Source: Paenibacillus durus (lineage in GTDB: Bacteria; Bacillota; Bacilli; Paenibacillales; Paenibacillaceae). Taken from it: a DNA stretch of 64,000 bases. The stretch is from contig NZ_CP009288.1 of assembly GCF_000756615.1 (NCBI RefSeq), forward strand, positions 1,922,001-1,986,000. Direction: 5' to 3'. The position numbers and the translations under genes were made by a program. A model generated the notes under the pieces. That model had not been told where the DNA came from. It did not search any database and saw only the letters and a program-made list of their open reading frames with translations. Shown here piece by piece: positions 24,907 to 32,969 of this stretch. Position 1 is the first letter of the stretch, and each line of letters opens with the position of its first letter.

Positions 24907-25674
24907 GTGCCTCTACTGCATGTGAACGGCATATCGGTGCCCTGCAAAGCCATCCTGTTCGACAAGGACGGCACGCTGCTTGATCTGATGGAAATGTGGG
25001 GAACATGGGCGGAGTCCGTGCTTCGGGATATGGAGACCCACATGGCGCTGATTGGCGCCGGCTTTACAGGCGATAAGAACCTGCTGCTCGGCACCGTGCA
25101 GGATGCGAAAGGCCGGATCACAGGGTACGATCCCGGCGGGCCGCTCCCGATGGCCACGGTGGAGCAGACCTACGGCATTCTGGCCTGGCAGCTCTATGCT
25201 GCGGGCGTTCCCTGGAATGACGCGATAGTGCGGGTGATGGGCATTGCCAAAGATGCGATGAACGAGCTGCGCGAGCGCCGAGCCGCAAAGCCCCTGCCCG
25301 GGCTGCTGCCCTTTCTTGCGCAGTGCGCGCAGGCTTCGCTTCGGCTGGGAGTGGTAACGTCGGATGAATCGCATACGACGGCCGAGCATCTGGAATGGCT
25401 CGGCATTTCCAGTTATTTCGGCGCGGTGGTGACAAGGGACAGAGTCGTCAAAGGCAAGCCTGCTCCGGAAATGGCGGAAGCCGCCTGCCGGGAGCTGGGG
25501 ACGCTGCCTGAAGAGACCGTCGTCATCGGTGACAGCAACGCCGATATGCAGATGGGCAGGGGAGCGGGTCTTCGCCTAGCCATCGGGATTTCATCGGCGG
25601 CGGGAACGGCGGAGCATTTGGCGGACGCCGATACCGTCGTCCGCGATTTTACCGAGCTTACCGTTTCAGTATGA
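24907..25674 (+). CDS. HAD family hydrolase (phosphoglycolate phosphatase-like)
   Basis: 255 residues with a GTG start behind GGAAGGGAG. Motif I FDKDGTLLD, motif II VVTSDES, motif III KGKPAPEM and motif IV GDSNADMQMG are complete, with a helical cap between I and II, so it is a class I HAD phosphatase. The substrate is not evident; Gph-like enzymes remove phosphate from small molecules. The stop overlaps a possible upstream start of the sirtuin gene (ATGA at 25671), which suggests a small operon. Confidence 0.88.
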   Translation: MPLLHVNGISVPCKAILFDKDGTLLDLMEMWGTWAESVLRDMETHMALIGAGFTGDKNLLLGTVQDAKGRITGYDPGGPLPMATVEQTYGILAWQLYAAGVPWNDAIVRVMGIAKDAMNELRERRAAKPLPGLLPFLAQCAQASLRLGVVTSDESHTTAEHLEWLGISSYFGAVVTRDRVVKGKPAPEMAEAACRELGTLPEETVVIGDSNADMQMGRGAGLRLAIGISSAAGTAEHLADADTVVRDFTELTVSV

Positions 25675-25703
25675 CTTTACACCAGAAAGGATGGTTACAA
25701 GCT

Positions 25704-26444
25704 ATGGATTCATTGCAAACCTTGGCTTCCTGGATACAGGAAAGCAGCCGTATCGTCTTTTTCGGAGGAGCTGGAACATCCACGGAAAGCGGAATCCCCG
25801 ATTTTCGTTCCGCGGCGGGGCTGTATCTGTCGGAGAAATCCTCGCCATATCCGCCCGAGCAAATGCTAAGTTACAGCTTCTTCATATCAAAGCCGGACAT
25901 TTTTTTTGATTTTTACCGGGGCAAGATGCTTCATCCGGATGCCCAGCCGAACGGCGCCCACCAGCTTCTGGCGCGCCTCGAGCAGGATGGACGCCTGAGC
26001 GCGGTCGTGACGCAGAATATCGACGGGCTTCACCAGAAAGCGGGCAGCCGGCGCGTGCTGGAGCTTCACGGGTCCGTGCACCGCAACCACTGTATGAGCT
26101 GCTCCCGTTATTACGGACTGGATGCAATTACTGGCAGTGAAGAGACCGTTCCCCGCTGCCCGGAATGCGGCGGCATCATTAAGCCGGATGTTGTACTTTA
26201 CGAGGAAGAACTGGACCACAAGGTGCTGACTGATTCCGTCCAGGCGATTGCAAACGCCGATCTGCTCATCATCGGGGGAACTTCGCTGACCGTGCAGCCC
26301 GCAGCCAGTCTTATTCAATATTTTCAAGGCAAGCATACCGTGCTGCTCAACGGCGAACCGACGTCTTACGATTCACGTGCTGACCTGATCATTACCGATC
26401 GGATCGGGTGGGCGATGGACAGAATAAGCGAGATGCTGGGCTGA
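25704..26444 (+). CDS. cobB: NAD-dependent protein deacylase (sirtuin)
   Basis: 246 residues from the ATG at 25704, behind AAAGGATGG at slightly long spacing. An ATG at 25671 overlapping the HAD stop would add 11 residues. Sirtuin motifs are complete: GGAGTSTESGIPDFRS binds NAD, TQNIDGLHQKAG and the catalytic His in LELHGS follow, two Cys pairs (CMSC, CPEC) bind zinc, and GGTSLTVQP closes the site. It removes acyl groups from lysines in cytoplasmic proteins. The B. subtilis counterpart is srtN. Confidence 0.93.
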   Translation: MDSLQTLASWIQESSRIVFFGGAGTSTESGIPDFRSAAGLYLSEKSSPYPPEQMLSYSFFISKPDIFFDFYRGKMLHPDAQPNGAHQLLARLEQDGRLSAVVTQNIDGLHQKAGSRRVLELHGSVHRNHCMSCSRYYGLDAITGSEETVPRCPECGGIIKPDVVLYEEELDHKVLTDSVQAIANADLLIIGGTSLTVQPAASLIQYFQGKHTVLLNGEPTSYDSRADLIITDRIGWAMDRISEMLG

Positions 26445-26479
26445 CGGTTTCCCCCGTCTTCGCTCATGCCGGTGATTAC

Positions 26480-26714
26480 AATGTCCTGCGGCAGTTTAAA
26501 AATAAATATTCGGACCGCTCCGAATGGAACCATCGCTTTTACGCCGCTCGGGCAAGGTTGCTGACGAATAAATATCTGAACGGCATTCCGGGCGATTTCA
26601 GGGCGCCGGGTCAGCCAGATTGATGAGAACGTGGCGGTGCTGTCCAATCTCGAATTCACGGACGAGGAGCTGGACCGGATCGAGATTATTTTGAAGACCG
26701 GGAACGATAGTTAA
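26480..26714 (+). pseudogene. Aldo/keto reductase remnant (C-terminal end)
   Basis: The coding trace ends like an aldo/keto reductase: GIPGDFRAPGQ, then after a one-base frame change QIDENVAVLSNLEFTDEELDRIEIIL and a stop at 26712. This matches the family's C-terminal IPGxRxxxQvxEN pattern. Upstream (about 26490-26580) a fragment YSDRSEWNHRFYAARARLL remains, but the bulk of the barrel and all active-site residues are missing. No ribosome binding site or start is present. A decayed gene, not expressed as an enzyme. Confidence 0.6.
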
Positions 26715-26729
26715 CCGGTCTAGCAGCGG

Positions 26730-27587
26730 CTAGTGATCCTGCTGCCGTGCCGTGACGGCGCGGTAAGCCGTCGGCGACTGGCCGCAGAAGCGCTTGAACT
26801 GGCGGGAGAAGTATAGAGCGTCCGTTAATCCGACCGATGCCGCTACCTGCTCCACCGACAGCTCCGGCCGCTCGCGCAGCAGCTGGCGTGATTTGTCGAT
26901 CCTCAGCTTGAGCAGATAGGTAACGGGTGACAGCCCCGTGTCCTCTTTGAAGATGCGCGACAGATAAGCCCGGTTATAGCCGAGCCCTTTGCACATCTGT
27001 TCAATAGAGATAGGATGGGCGTACTGGGAGGACATATAGTGAATCATCTGCTTGACCGTCCGCTTCACCTGCGAATCCTTTCCCGGCAGGCGCGAATGGT
27101 CCTTCAGCATCTCGGACGCTTCTCCCAGTGTCAGATACAGCAGCCCAAGCGAGGTCAAGTGACCGCTCTCCCGGCCTGCGTAGAATGTCTTCATGATTCC
27201 GGCAAGCGCTTCTGGAATGACGCTTCTGTCGCCGCACGCCGCCACCGGCTGCTCGGGCGAGAAGCCGGCTTCGCGTACAAGCCTGCCCGCATCCGTGCCG
27301 GAAAAGGCCGCCCATCTATATTTCCACGGCTGCGCAAGGTCGGATACATAGCTGACCAGCTGGCCGGGCTGAATGAGAAAGCAGTCCCCGGGTCCAAGCT
27401 CATAGGTGCGCTGCTCCGTGCGGAATGCGCCTGCTCCCGTTTCAATGCAGTGCAGCAGGAAATAATCGTAGATTTTCGGTCCGACTTGGTGCAGCGGCGG
27501 CGTCTGGCTTTCTCCGGCGAATAGTACATGAAGGCTCTGCTCTTCGTAATAGACCGGGTTGGAAGCCACGGAATAGGTTTGTTCCAT
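26730..27587 (-). CDS. AraC family transcriptional regulator
   Basis: 285 residues from the ATG at 27587 behind GAAAGGGA on the minus strand. An N-terminal cupin sensor domain (GAFRTEQRTYELGPGDCFLIQPGQ) is followed by two C-terminal helix-turn-helix units (SIEQMCKGLGYNRAYLSRIFKEDTG and VEQVAASVGLTDALYFSRQFKR). The layout is that of sugar-responsive regulators such as MsmR/RafR. It is divergent from galK with about 160 bases between, so it is a good candidate to control galK-galE-galT in response to a galactoside. That role is inferred from position. Confidence 0.85.
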   Translation of the reverse strand: MEQTYSVASNPVYYEEQSLHVLFAGESQTPPLHQVGPKIYDYFLLHCIETGAGAFRTEQRTYELGPGDCFLIQPGQLVSYVSDLAQPWKYRWAAFSGTDAGRLVREAGFSPEQPVAACGDRSVIPEALAGIMKTFYAGRESGHLTSLGLLYLTLGEASEMLKDHSRLPGKDSQVKRTVKQMIHYMSSQYAHPISIEQMCKGLGYNRAYLSRIFKEDTGLSPVTYLLKLRIDKSRQLLRERPELSVEQVAASVGLTDALYFSRQFKRFCGQSPTAYRAVTARQQDH

Positions 27588-27748
27588 CCTAAATCCCTTT
27601 CTTTCTGATGCTGGGGTAAAGTCACATTTATCCATACATTACACACATGATTGCATTACTGGCAAAGAACCATTTTATTATACTATAAGCATGAAGCATC
27701 TGAATATTCAGTCCAAGCAGGATAAGGGCGAAAGGGTGGGGCGAATCA

Positions 27749-28927
27749 ATGAGTATACAAGAGCTTAACGCGGCATTCATTGAAAAATACGGGACAAGCG
27801 GCCTGGAGGAGAAAGTGTTCTATGCGCCGGGCAGGGTCAATCTGATCGGAGAGCACCTCGATTATAACGGGGGATATGTTCTGCCAGCGGCGCTGGAATT
27901 CGGCACGACACTGATCGTACGGCCGCGAGCCGACAGTAAAGTAACGTTCGCTTCAACTAATTTTCCATATGAATTATCCATTGATTATACCGAAATCGGC
28001 AAGGAAAAGACCGGCGAATGGGTGGACTATCCGATTGGCGTAATGGTCGAGTTGAAGAAAAAAGGGCATCCCGTATCGCAGGGATACGACCTTCTCTTCC
28101 ATGGAGATATCCCTAATGGCGCCGGGTTGTCGTCATCGGCTTCCATTGAGGTTGTTACGGCGTTCGCTTTCCTGACGCTGGAGGGCGGCGATACCGATAC
28201 GGTGGAAATTGCGCTGCTGTCCCAGCGTGCGGAGAATCAATACGTCGGCGTAAACTCCGGCATCATGGATCAGTTCGCTGTCGCCAACGGCAGAGAGGAT
28301 CATGCCATTCTGCTTATGTGCGATACGCTGGAATACGATCTGGTGCCTTTCATAACCGGTTCTTATAAGCTCGTTATCGGCAATACGAACAAACGCCGGG
28401 GGCTGGTGGATTCCAAATACAATGAACGCCGCCAGCAGTGCGACGAGGCGCTCGCCGCGCTGCGTGAAGAAATCCCTTCCCTTGGTTTCCTGGCGCAATT
28501 GAAGCCGGACGAATTCGAACAGCATGCAGGCAAGATCGCCGATGAAACGGTCAGACGGCGCGCGAGCCATGTCGTTGAAGAGAACCAGCGCGTGCTTGAC
28601 TCTGTCCAGGTGCTTAAAAATAATGATCTGAAACAGTTCGGACAGCTTATGAACGACTCTCACGTCTCGCTGCGCGATTTGTATGAGGTAAGCTGCACTG
28701 AACTGGACGTTATGGTTGAGGAAGCACAGCGCATTCCCGGCACGCTCGGCTCGCGGATGACGGGCGCGGGCTTCGGCGGCTGTACCGTTTCGCTGGTGCA
28801 TGAAGACGATATCGAACGGTTTATCGCCGAAGTGGGCAAAGCTTATAAAGATAGAACGGGTCTTACGGGCGAATTTTACGTATGCGGCATCGGTAATGGG
28901 GTTAGAGAACTGGAAGGAGTGAAGTAA
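27749..28927 (+). CDS. galK: Galactokinase
   Basis: 392 residues with an ATG behind AAAGGGTGGGG. GHMP kinase motifs are present: APGRVNLIGEHLDYNGG for galactose, PNGAGLSSSASIE for the phosphate loop and RMTGAGFGGCTVSL near the end. It phosphorylates galactose to galactose-1-phosphate, the first step of the Leloir pathway, in the cytoplasm. galE starts 2 bases after its stop and galT follows, so the three form one operon. Confidence 0.97.
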   Translation: MSIQELNAAFIEKYGTSGLEEKVFYAPGRVNLIGEHLDYNGGYVLPAALEFGTTLIVRPRADSKVTFASTNFPYELSIDYTEIGKEKTGEWVDYPIGVMVELKKKGHPVSQGYDLLFHGDIPNGAGLSSSASIEVVTAFAFLTLEGGDTDTVEIALLSQRAENQYVGVNSGIMDQFAVANGREDHAILLMCDTLEYDLVPFITGSYKLVIGNTNKRRGLVDSKYNERRQQCDEALAALREEIPSLGFLAQLKPDEFEQHAGKIADETVRRRASHVVEENQRVLDSVQVLKNNDLKQFGQLMNDSHVSLRDLYEVSCTELDVMVEEAQRIPGTLGSRMTGAGFGGCTVSLVHEDDIERFIAEVGKAYKDRTGLTGEFYVCGIGNGVRELEGVK

Positions 28928-28929
28928 AG

Positions 28930-29919
28930 ATGGCTATATTGGTGACCGGCGGAGCGGGATATATCGGTTCCCACACAGTAGCGGAACTGCTTGACCTCGG
29001 TGAGGAAGTTGTGGTGCTGGATAATTTGGTAACAGGACACCGGGAATCCCTGCTGGGAGGCAAGCTGTACGTGGGTGATTTACGGGACAAGGAGCTGCTG
29101 GCCAAGCTGTTTGCCGAGAACGAGATTGAAGCGGTCATTCACTTTGCCGCGAGCTCCCTTGTCGGAGAGAGCATGAAGGACCCGGTAAAATATTACGACA
29201 ACAACGTATACGGCACGCAGTGTCTGCTGGAAGGCATGCAGAAGGCTGGCGTGAACAAGATCGTGTTCTCCTCTACCGCAGCGACTTACGGCGAACCGGA
29301 GAAGGTGCCGATCGAAGAGACGGACCGCACCCAGCCATCCAATGTCTATGGGGAAACGAAGCTGACGATGGAGCGGATGATGTCGTGGTTCGACAAGGTG
29401 CTTGGCATCAAATATGTGGCGCTGCGCTACTTCAATGCCGCCGGGGCGCATGCCAGCGGTAAGATCGGCGAGGATCACCGGCCAGAGAGCCATCTGATTC
29501 CGCTCGTTCTTCAGACCGCGCTGAAGCAGCGCGAAAGCATCGCTGTCTTCGGCGACGACTACCCGACCAAGGACGGTACGTGCATACGCGACTATATCCA
29601 TGTCACCGATCTGGCGGACGCCCATGTCCGGGCTGTAACCTATCTGCGCAGCGGAAGCGGGAGCAACGTATTCAACCTCGGCAACGGCCTGGGATTCTCC
29701 GTCAAGGAAGTGATTGAGACGGCCAAGGAAGTGACCGGCCTTGACATTCCGGTTGCCATTCAGGAGCGGCGCGCGGGCGATCCCGCCGTGCTTGTGGCCT
29801 CCTCCGATAAAGCCCGCAGCGTGCTGGGCTGGAATCCGTCGCGTGCCGATCTGAAGGAGATTATCCGCAGCGCCTGGAACTGGCATTCGTCTCATCCGCA
29901 AGGGTACGGGGAAGCCTGA
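28930..29919 (+). CDS. galE: UDP-glucose 4-epimerase
   Basis: 329 residues. It is an extended SDR with VTGGAGYIGSH at the start for NAD, the catalytic SSTAATYG and YGETK (Tyr-x3-Lys), and GTCIRDYIHV, which marks GalE. It interconverts UDP-galactose and UDP-glucose. It starts two bases behind the galK stop, with the binding site GAAGGAG inside the end of galK. Confidence 0.97.
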   Translation: MAILVTGGAGYIGSHTVAELLDLGEEVVVLDNLVTGHRESLLGGKLYVGDLRDKELLAKLFAENEIEAVIHFAASSLVGESMKDPVKYYDNNVYGTQCLLEGMQKAGVNKIVFSSTAATYGEPEKVPIEETDRTQPSNVYGETKLTMERMMSWFDKVLGIKYVALRYFNAAGAHASGKIGEDHRPESHLIPLVLQTALKQRESIAVFGDDYPTKDGTCIRDYIHVTDLADAHVRAVTYLRSGSGSNVFNLGNGLGFSVKEVIETAKEVTGLDIPVAIQERRAGDPAVLVASSDKARSVLGWNPSRADLKEIIRSAWNWHSSHPQGYGEA

Positions 29920-29964
29920 ATGAAGCCTATAGAGATGACAGCCGGTATAAAGGAGAACAACATC

Positions 29965-31548
29965 ATGGTTATCGAAAAAAATACAACGGCTTCCGGGGCC
30001 GATCTGGCGCTTCATGCCATAGAGCAGCTCGTCCTGTTCGCAGCGCGCCGGCGCCTGATCGAACCGGCCGACACCGATTACAGCCGCAATCTCCTGCTGG
30101 AGCAGTTCAGATTCAGCGAGCCTTATACCGGGAAAGTCGATGATACGGAACTGCAAGGCCCACAGGCTCCGCTGGATGTTCTGATCGATTACGGCTTTGA
30201 AATCGGGCTGATTCCGGAGAACAGCGACACGTACCGGGACTTGCTGGATGCCAAGATCATGGGGCTTCTTCTGGCCCGTCCATCGGAAGTGAACGGGGAG
30301 TTTTACCGGCTGAGCGCCGAGCAAGGCGTTGCTGCCGCAACTGACCGGTTCTATCAGCTCAGCATTGATTCCAACTATATCCGCATGGACCGCATTTCGA
30401 AGAACGTCTACTGGCTGCAGCCTTCGCCATACGGCGATCTGGAGATGACAATCAATCTGTCCAAGCCGGAGAAGAATCCGAAGGAAATCGCCATGGCGCG
30501 GCTGCTTCCGCCGCCCGTGTACCCGAAATGCCTGCTCTGCCGGGAGAATATCGGCTATGCCGGACGTCTTAATCATCCGGCCCGCCAGAATCTTCGGGCG
30601 ATCCCGATTGAACTGAATAACGAGAAATGGTTCTTTCAATACTCGCCATATGTGTATTACAACGAGCACTGCATCGTGTTCCATCACGACCATGTGCCGA
30701 TGAAGCTGACGAAGGATACGCTGAAGCGGCTGCTGGGATTCGTTAGCGAGTTCCCGCACTATTTTATCGGCTCCAATGCGGATCTTCCGATTGTGGGCGG
30801 CTCCATTTTGACGCATGACCATTTTCAGGGAGGCCGCCATACCTTTGCGCTTCAAAAGGCCCCTATCCTGCAGACCTTTAAGCATCCGAACTATGCGGGA
30901 GTCACTCTGGGGCTGGTTAATTGGCCGATGTCGGTGATCCGTCTGAATGGGGAGAATCCGGATATCCTTCTGGAATGCGCCAACGACCTTTACGAAATAT
31001 GGAAAAGCTACAGCGACCCTGCAGCCGATATTCTGGCCTTCACCGAAGCCGGCGGCGAGCGGCAGCCCCACAATACGATCACTCCCATCGTTCGGCGAAG
31101 CGAAGGCGGCGGCTATGAGATGGATCTCGTGCTGCGCAACAACCGGACCAGCGAGGAGCATCCCGAAGGCATTTTCCACCCGCACCGCGAGATGCACCAC
31201 ATCAAGAAAGAAAATATCGGTCTGATCGAAGTCATGGGCTTGGCGATTTTACCGGGACGGCTGAAGAATGAGCTGGATGGAGTCGCAGATATTCTCGCCG
31301 GCAACACGGCGGAGCTAGAAGCGTTGAACAGCGGCGCGGATCATCCGCTTGCCCAGCATGCGGACTGGATAGCGGAGCTGACCGGGCGCTTCGGCACGGC
31401 AATGGATCGCGAGGAGGCCGTCCGCACTGTCCGGAACGAGGTCGGCATCAAATTTACACAAATTCTGGAGCATGCGGGCGTGTTTAAATGCTCGTCCGAA
31501 GGCCGGGAGGCTTTCCGACGCTTCATCAATAGCTTTGGCGCGGATTGA
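29965..31548 (+). CDS. galT: UTP/UDP-glucose--hexose-1-phosphate uridylyltransferase, class II
   Basis: 527 residues from the ATG at 29965, chosen because AAAGGAG sits 8 bases upstream; an in-frame ATG at 29920 abuts galE but has no site. This is the long Firmicutes GalT type, unrelated in length to the 350-residue E. coli enzyme. Recognisable blocks are LNHPARQNLR, YNEHCIVFHHDHVPM and GGSILTHDHFQGGRH. It exchanges UMP between UDP-glucose and galactose-1-phosphate. Last gene of the galactose operon, followed by a strong terminator. Confidence 0.96.
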   Translation: MVIEKNTTASGADLALHAIEQLVLFAARRRLIEPADTDYSRNLLLEQFRFSEPYTGKVDDTELQGPQAPLDVLIDYGFEIGLIPENSDTYRDLLDAKIMGLLLARPSEVNGEFYRLSAEQGVAAATDRFYQLSIDSNYIRMDRISKNVYWLQPSPYGDLEMTINLSKPEKNPKEIAMARLLPPPVYPKCLLCRENIGYAGRLNHPARQNLRAIPIELNNEKWFFQYSPYVYYNEHCIVFHHDHVPMKLTKDTLKRLLGFVSEFPHYFIGSNADLPIVGGSILTHDHFQGGRHTFALQKAPILQTFKHPNYAGVTLGLVNWPMSVIRLNGENPDILLECANDLYEIWKSYSDPAADILAFTEAGGERQPHNTITPIVRRSEGGGYEMDLVLRNNRTSEEHPEGIFHPHREMHHIKKENIGLIEVMGLAILPGRLKNELDGVADILAGNTAELEALNSGADHPLAQHADWIAELTGRFGTAMDREEAVRTVRNEVGIKFTQILEHAGVFKCSSEGREAFRRFINSFGAD

Positions 31549-31570
31549 ATAAGTAAGGCAGGCTCGGAGT

Positions 31571-31605
31571 GGCCGGTTTCTCTTTAGGGAGAAGCCGGCT
31601 TTTTG
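31571..31605 (+). terminator. Terminator of the galactose operon
   Basis: The stem GCCGGTTTCTC / GGAGAAGCCGGC with a short loop, followed by five T. Confidence 0.9.
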
Positions 31606-31634
31606 CTTGGAATCAGGACATACTCTCCGCTTGT

Positions 31635-31663
31635 TTGAATGGAAAAAGTTAGGGGTTTATAAT
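31635..31663 (+). promoter_or_regulatory. SigA promoter of the alcohol dehydrogenase gene
   Basis: TTGAAT at 31635-31640, a 17-base spacer and TATAAT at 31658-31663, 42 bases before the start codon. Confidence 0.75.
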
Positions 31664-31705
31664 ATAGAGATGCAGCACTAATCCTAAATAATGGAGGCAT
31701 AACCA

Positions 31706-32869
31706 ATGCGTAATTTCCAATTTTATAATCCAACCCGGCTGATTTTTGGGAAAGGAACGCTTGAAGCGCTGACCACCGAAATTCCTAAATACGGAAAAAG
31801 TGTACTCCTTATCTATGGAGGAGGCAGCATTAAACGAAGCGGTTTATACGATAAGGTAACCGCGCTGCTTCAACGCATCGGCGCGAATGTAACGGAACTC
31901 CCTGGAGTAGAGCCGAATCCGCGCCTGTCTACCGTACATAAAGGCGTCGATCTATGCCGCAGTCAAGGTATCGATCTGGTTCTGGCCGTCGGCGGGGGCA
32001 GCGTGCTGGACTGTGCCAAGGCAATCGCTGTGGGCGCGAAATACGAAGGCGATATGTGGGATTTCGCAGTGCGCAAGGCGGCTCCGCAGGGAGCGCTGCC
32101 GCTCGGCACCATTCTGACGATCGCAGCGACAGGCTCGGAGATGAACAGCAACTCGGTAATCACAAATGAAGCGACGATGGAAAAAATAGGCTGGAGCAGC
32201 CCCTACGCTTACCCGGCATTCTCCATTCTCGATCCCGAGCTGACCTTCTCTCTGCCGCGTGACCAGACCGTGTACGGTGTTGTGGACATGATGGTGCATG
32301 TCCTGGAGCATTATTTCCACACAGATGGCAACACGCCCGTTCAGGACGGCTTCTGTGAAGCGCTGCTGCGGACGATGATGGATGCCGGCTCTAAGCTGGT
32401 GAACGATCTTGAGAATTACAAGCTGCGCGAGACGATTCTGTACTGCGGCACGATGGCTCTGAACGGAATGGTGAGCATGGGCTTTGCCGGAGACTGGGCC
32501 ACGCATAATATTGAGCATGCCGTGTCAGCTGTGTATGATATCCCGCATGGCGGCGGCCTGGCGATTCTGTTCCCGCAGTGGATGAAGTATAACCTGGATG
32601 CAGGCCCTGAGCGGTTCCGCCAGCTTGCGGTGAACGTGTTCGGCGTAGATCCTTCCGGCAAAAGCGACCGTGAGGTTGGCCTCGAAGGCATCGAAGCCCT
32701 GCGGCGCTTCTGGGATTCCATCGGCGCTCCAAGCCGTTTGGCGGATTACGATATCGACGCAAGCCATATCGACGCAATGGCCGACAAGGCGATACGATTC
32801 GGTCCGTTCGGGAACTTCCGCAAGCTTCAGCGGGAAGATGCGGTTGAAATCTACACCATGTCGTTGTAA
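31706..32869 (+). CDS. Iron-containing alcohol dehydrogenase (butanol dehydrogenase type)
   Basis: 387 residues, normal for the family, with an ATG behind ATGGAGG. The nucleotide-binding part has VGGGSVLDCAKAIA and TIAATGSEMN. Metal-binding histidines fall in MMVHVLEHYF, WATHNIEHAVSA and IPHGGGLAILFP, the iron-ADH pattern. It resembles B. subtilis YugJ and clostridial NADH-dependent butanol dehydrogenases, which reduce aldehydes to alcohols. The true substrate is not evident. It has its own promoter and terminator, so it is not part of the galactose operon. Confidence 0.93.
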   Translation: MRNFQFYNPTRLIFGKGTLEALTTEIPKYGKSVLLIYGGGSIKRSGLYDKVTALLQRIGANVTELPGVEPNPRLSTVHKGVDLCRSQGIDLVLAVGGGSVLDCAKAIAVGAKYEGDMWDFAVRKAAPQGALPLGTILTIAATGSEMNSNSVITNEATMEKIGWSSPYAYPAFSILDPELTFSLPRDQTVYGVVDMMVHVLEHYFHTDGNTPVQDGFCEALLRTMMDAGSKLVNDLENYKLRETILYCGTMALNGMVSMGFAGDWATHNIEHAVSAVYDIPHGGGLAILFPQWMKYNLDAGPERFRQLAVNVFGVDPSGKSDREVGLEGIEALRRFWDSIGAPSRLADYDIDASHIDAMADKAIRFGPFGNFRKLQREDAVEIYTMSL

Positions 32870-32907
32870 CGGAGTAAGAAGCTTAGCAGTACAGTAAGGA
32901 GGCAGGC

Positions 32908-32952
32908 AAAAAAGGGCAGCGGCTAAGCCGTGGCTTAGCCGCGCCCTTTTTT
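32908..32952 (+). terminator. Bidirectional terminator between the alcohol dehydrogenase and the ABC operon
   Basis: GCGGCTAAGCC / GGCTTAGCCGC extended by GGGC/GCCC, with six A on the left and six T on the right. It serves the convergent genes on both strands. Confidence 0.95.
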
Positions 32953-32969
32953 AAACCATTGGTCCTGCG

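Noticed and set aside
29080..31200. 706-codon open frame antisense to galE and galT
   Set aside because: Shadow of two clearly recognised genes, no ribosome binding site, no known domain.
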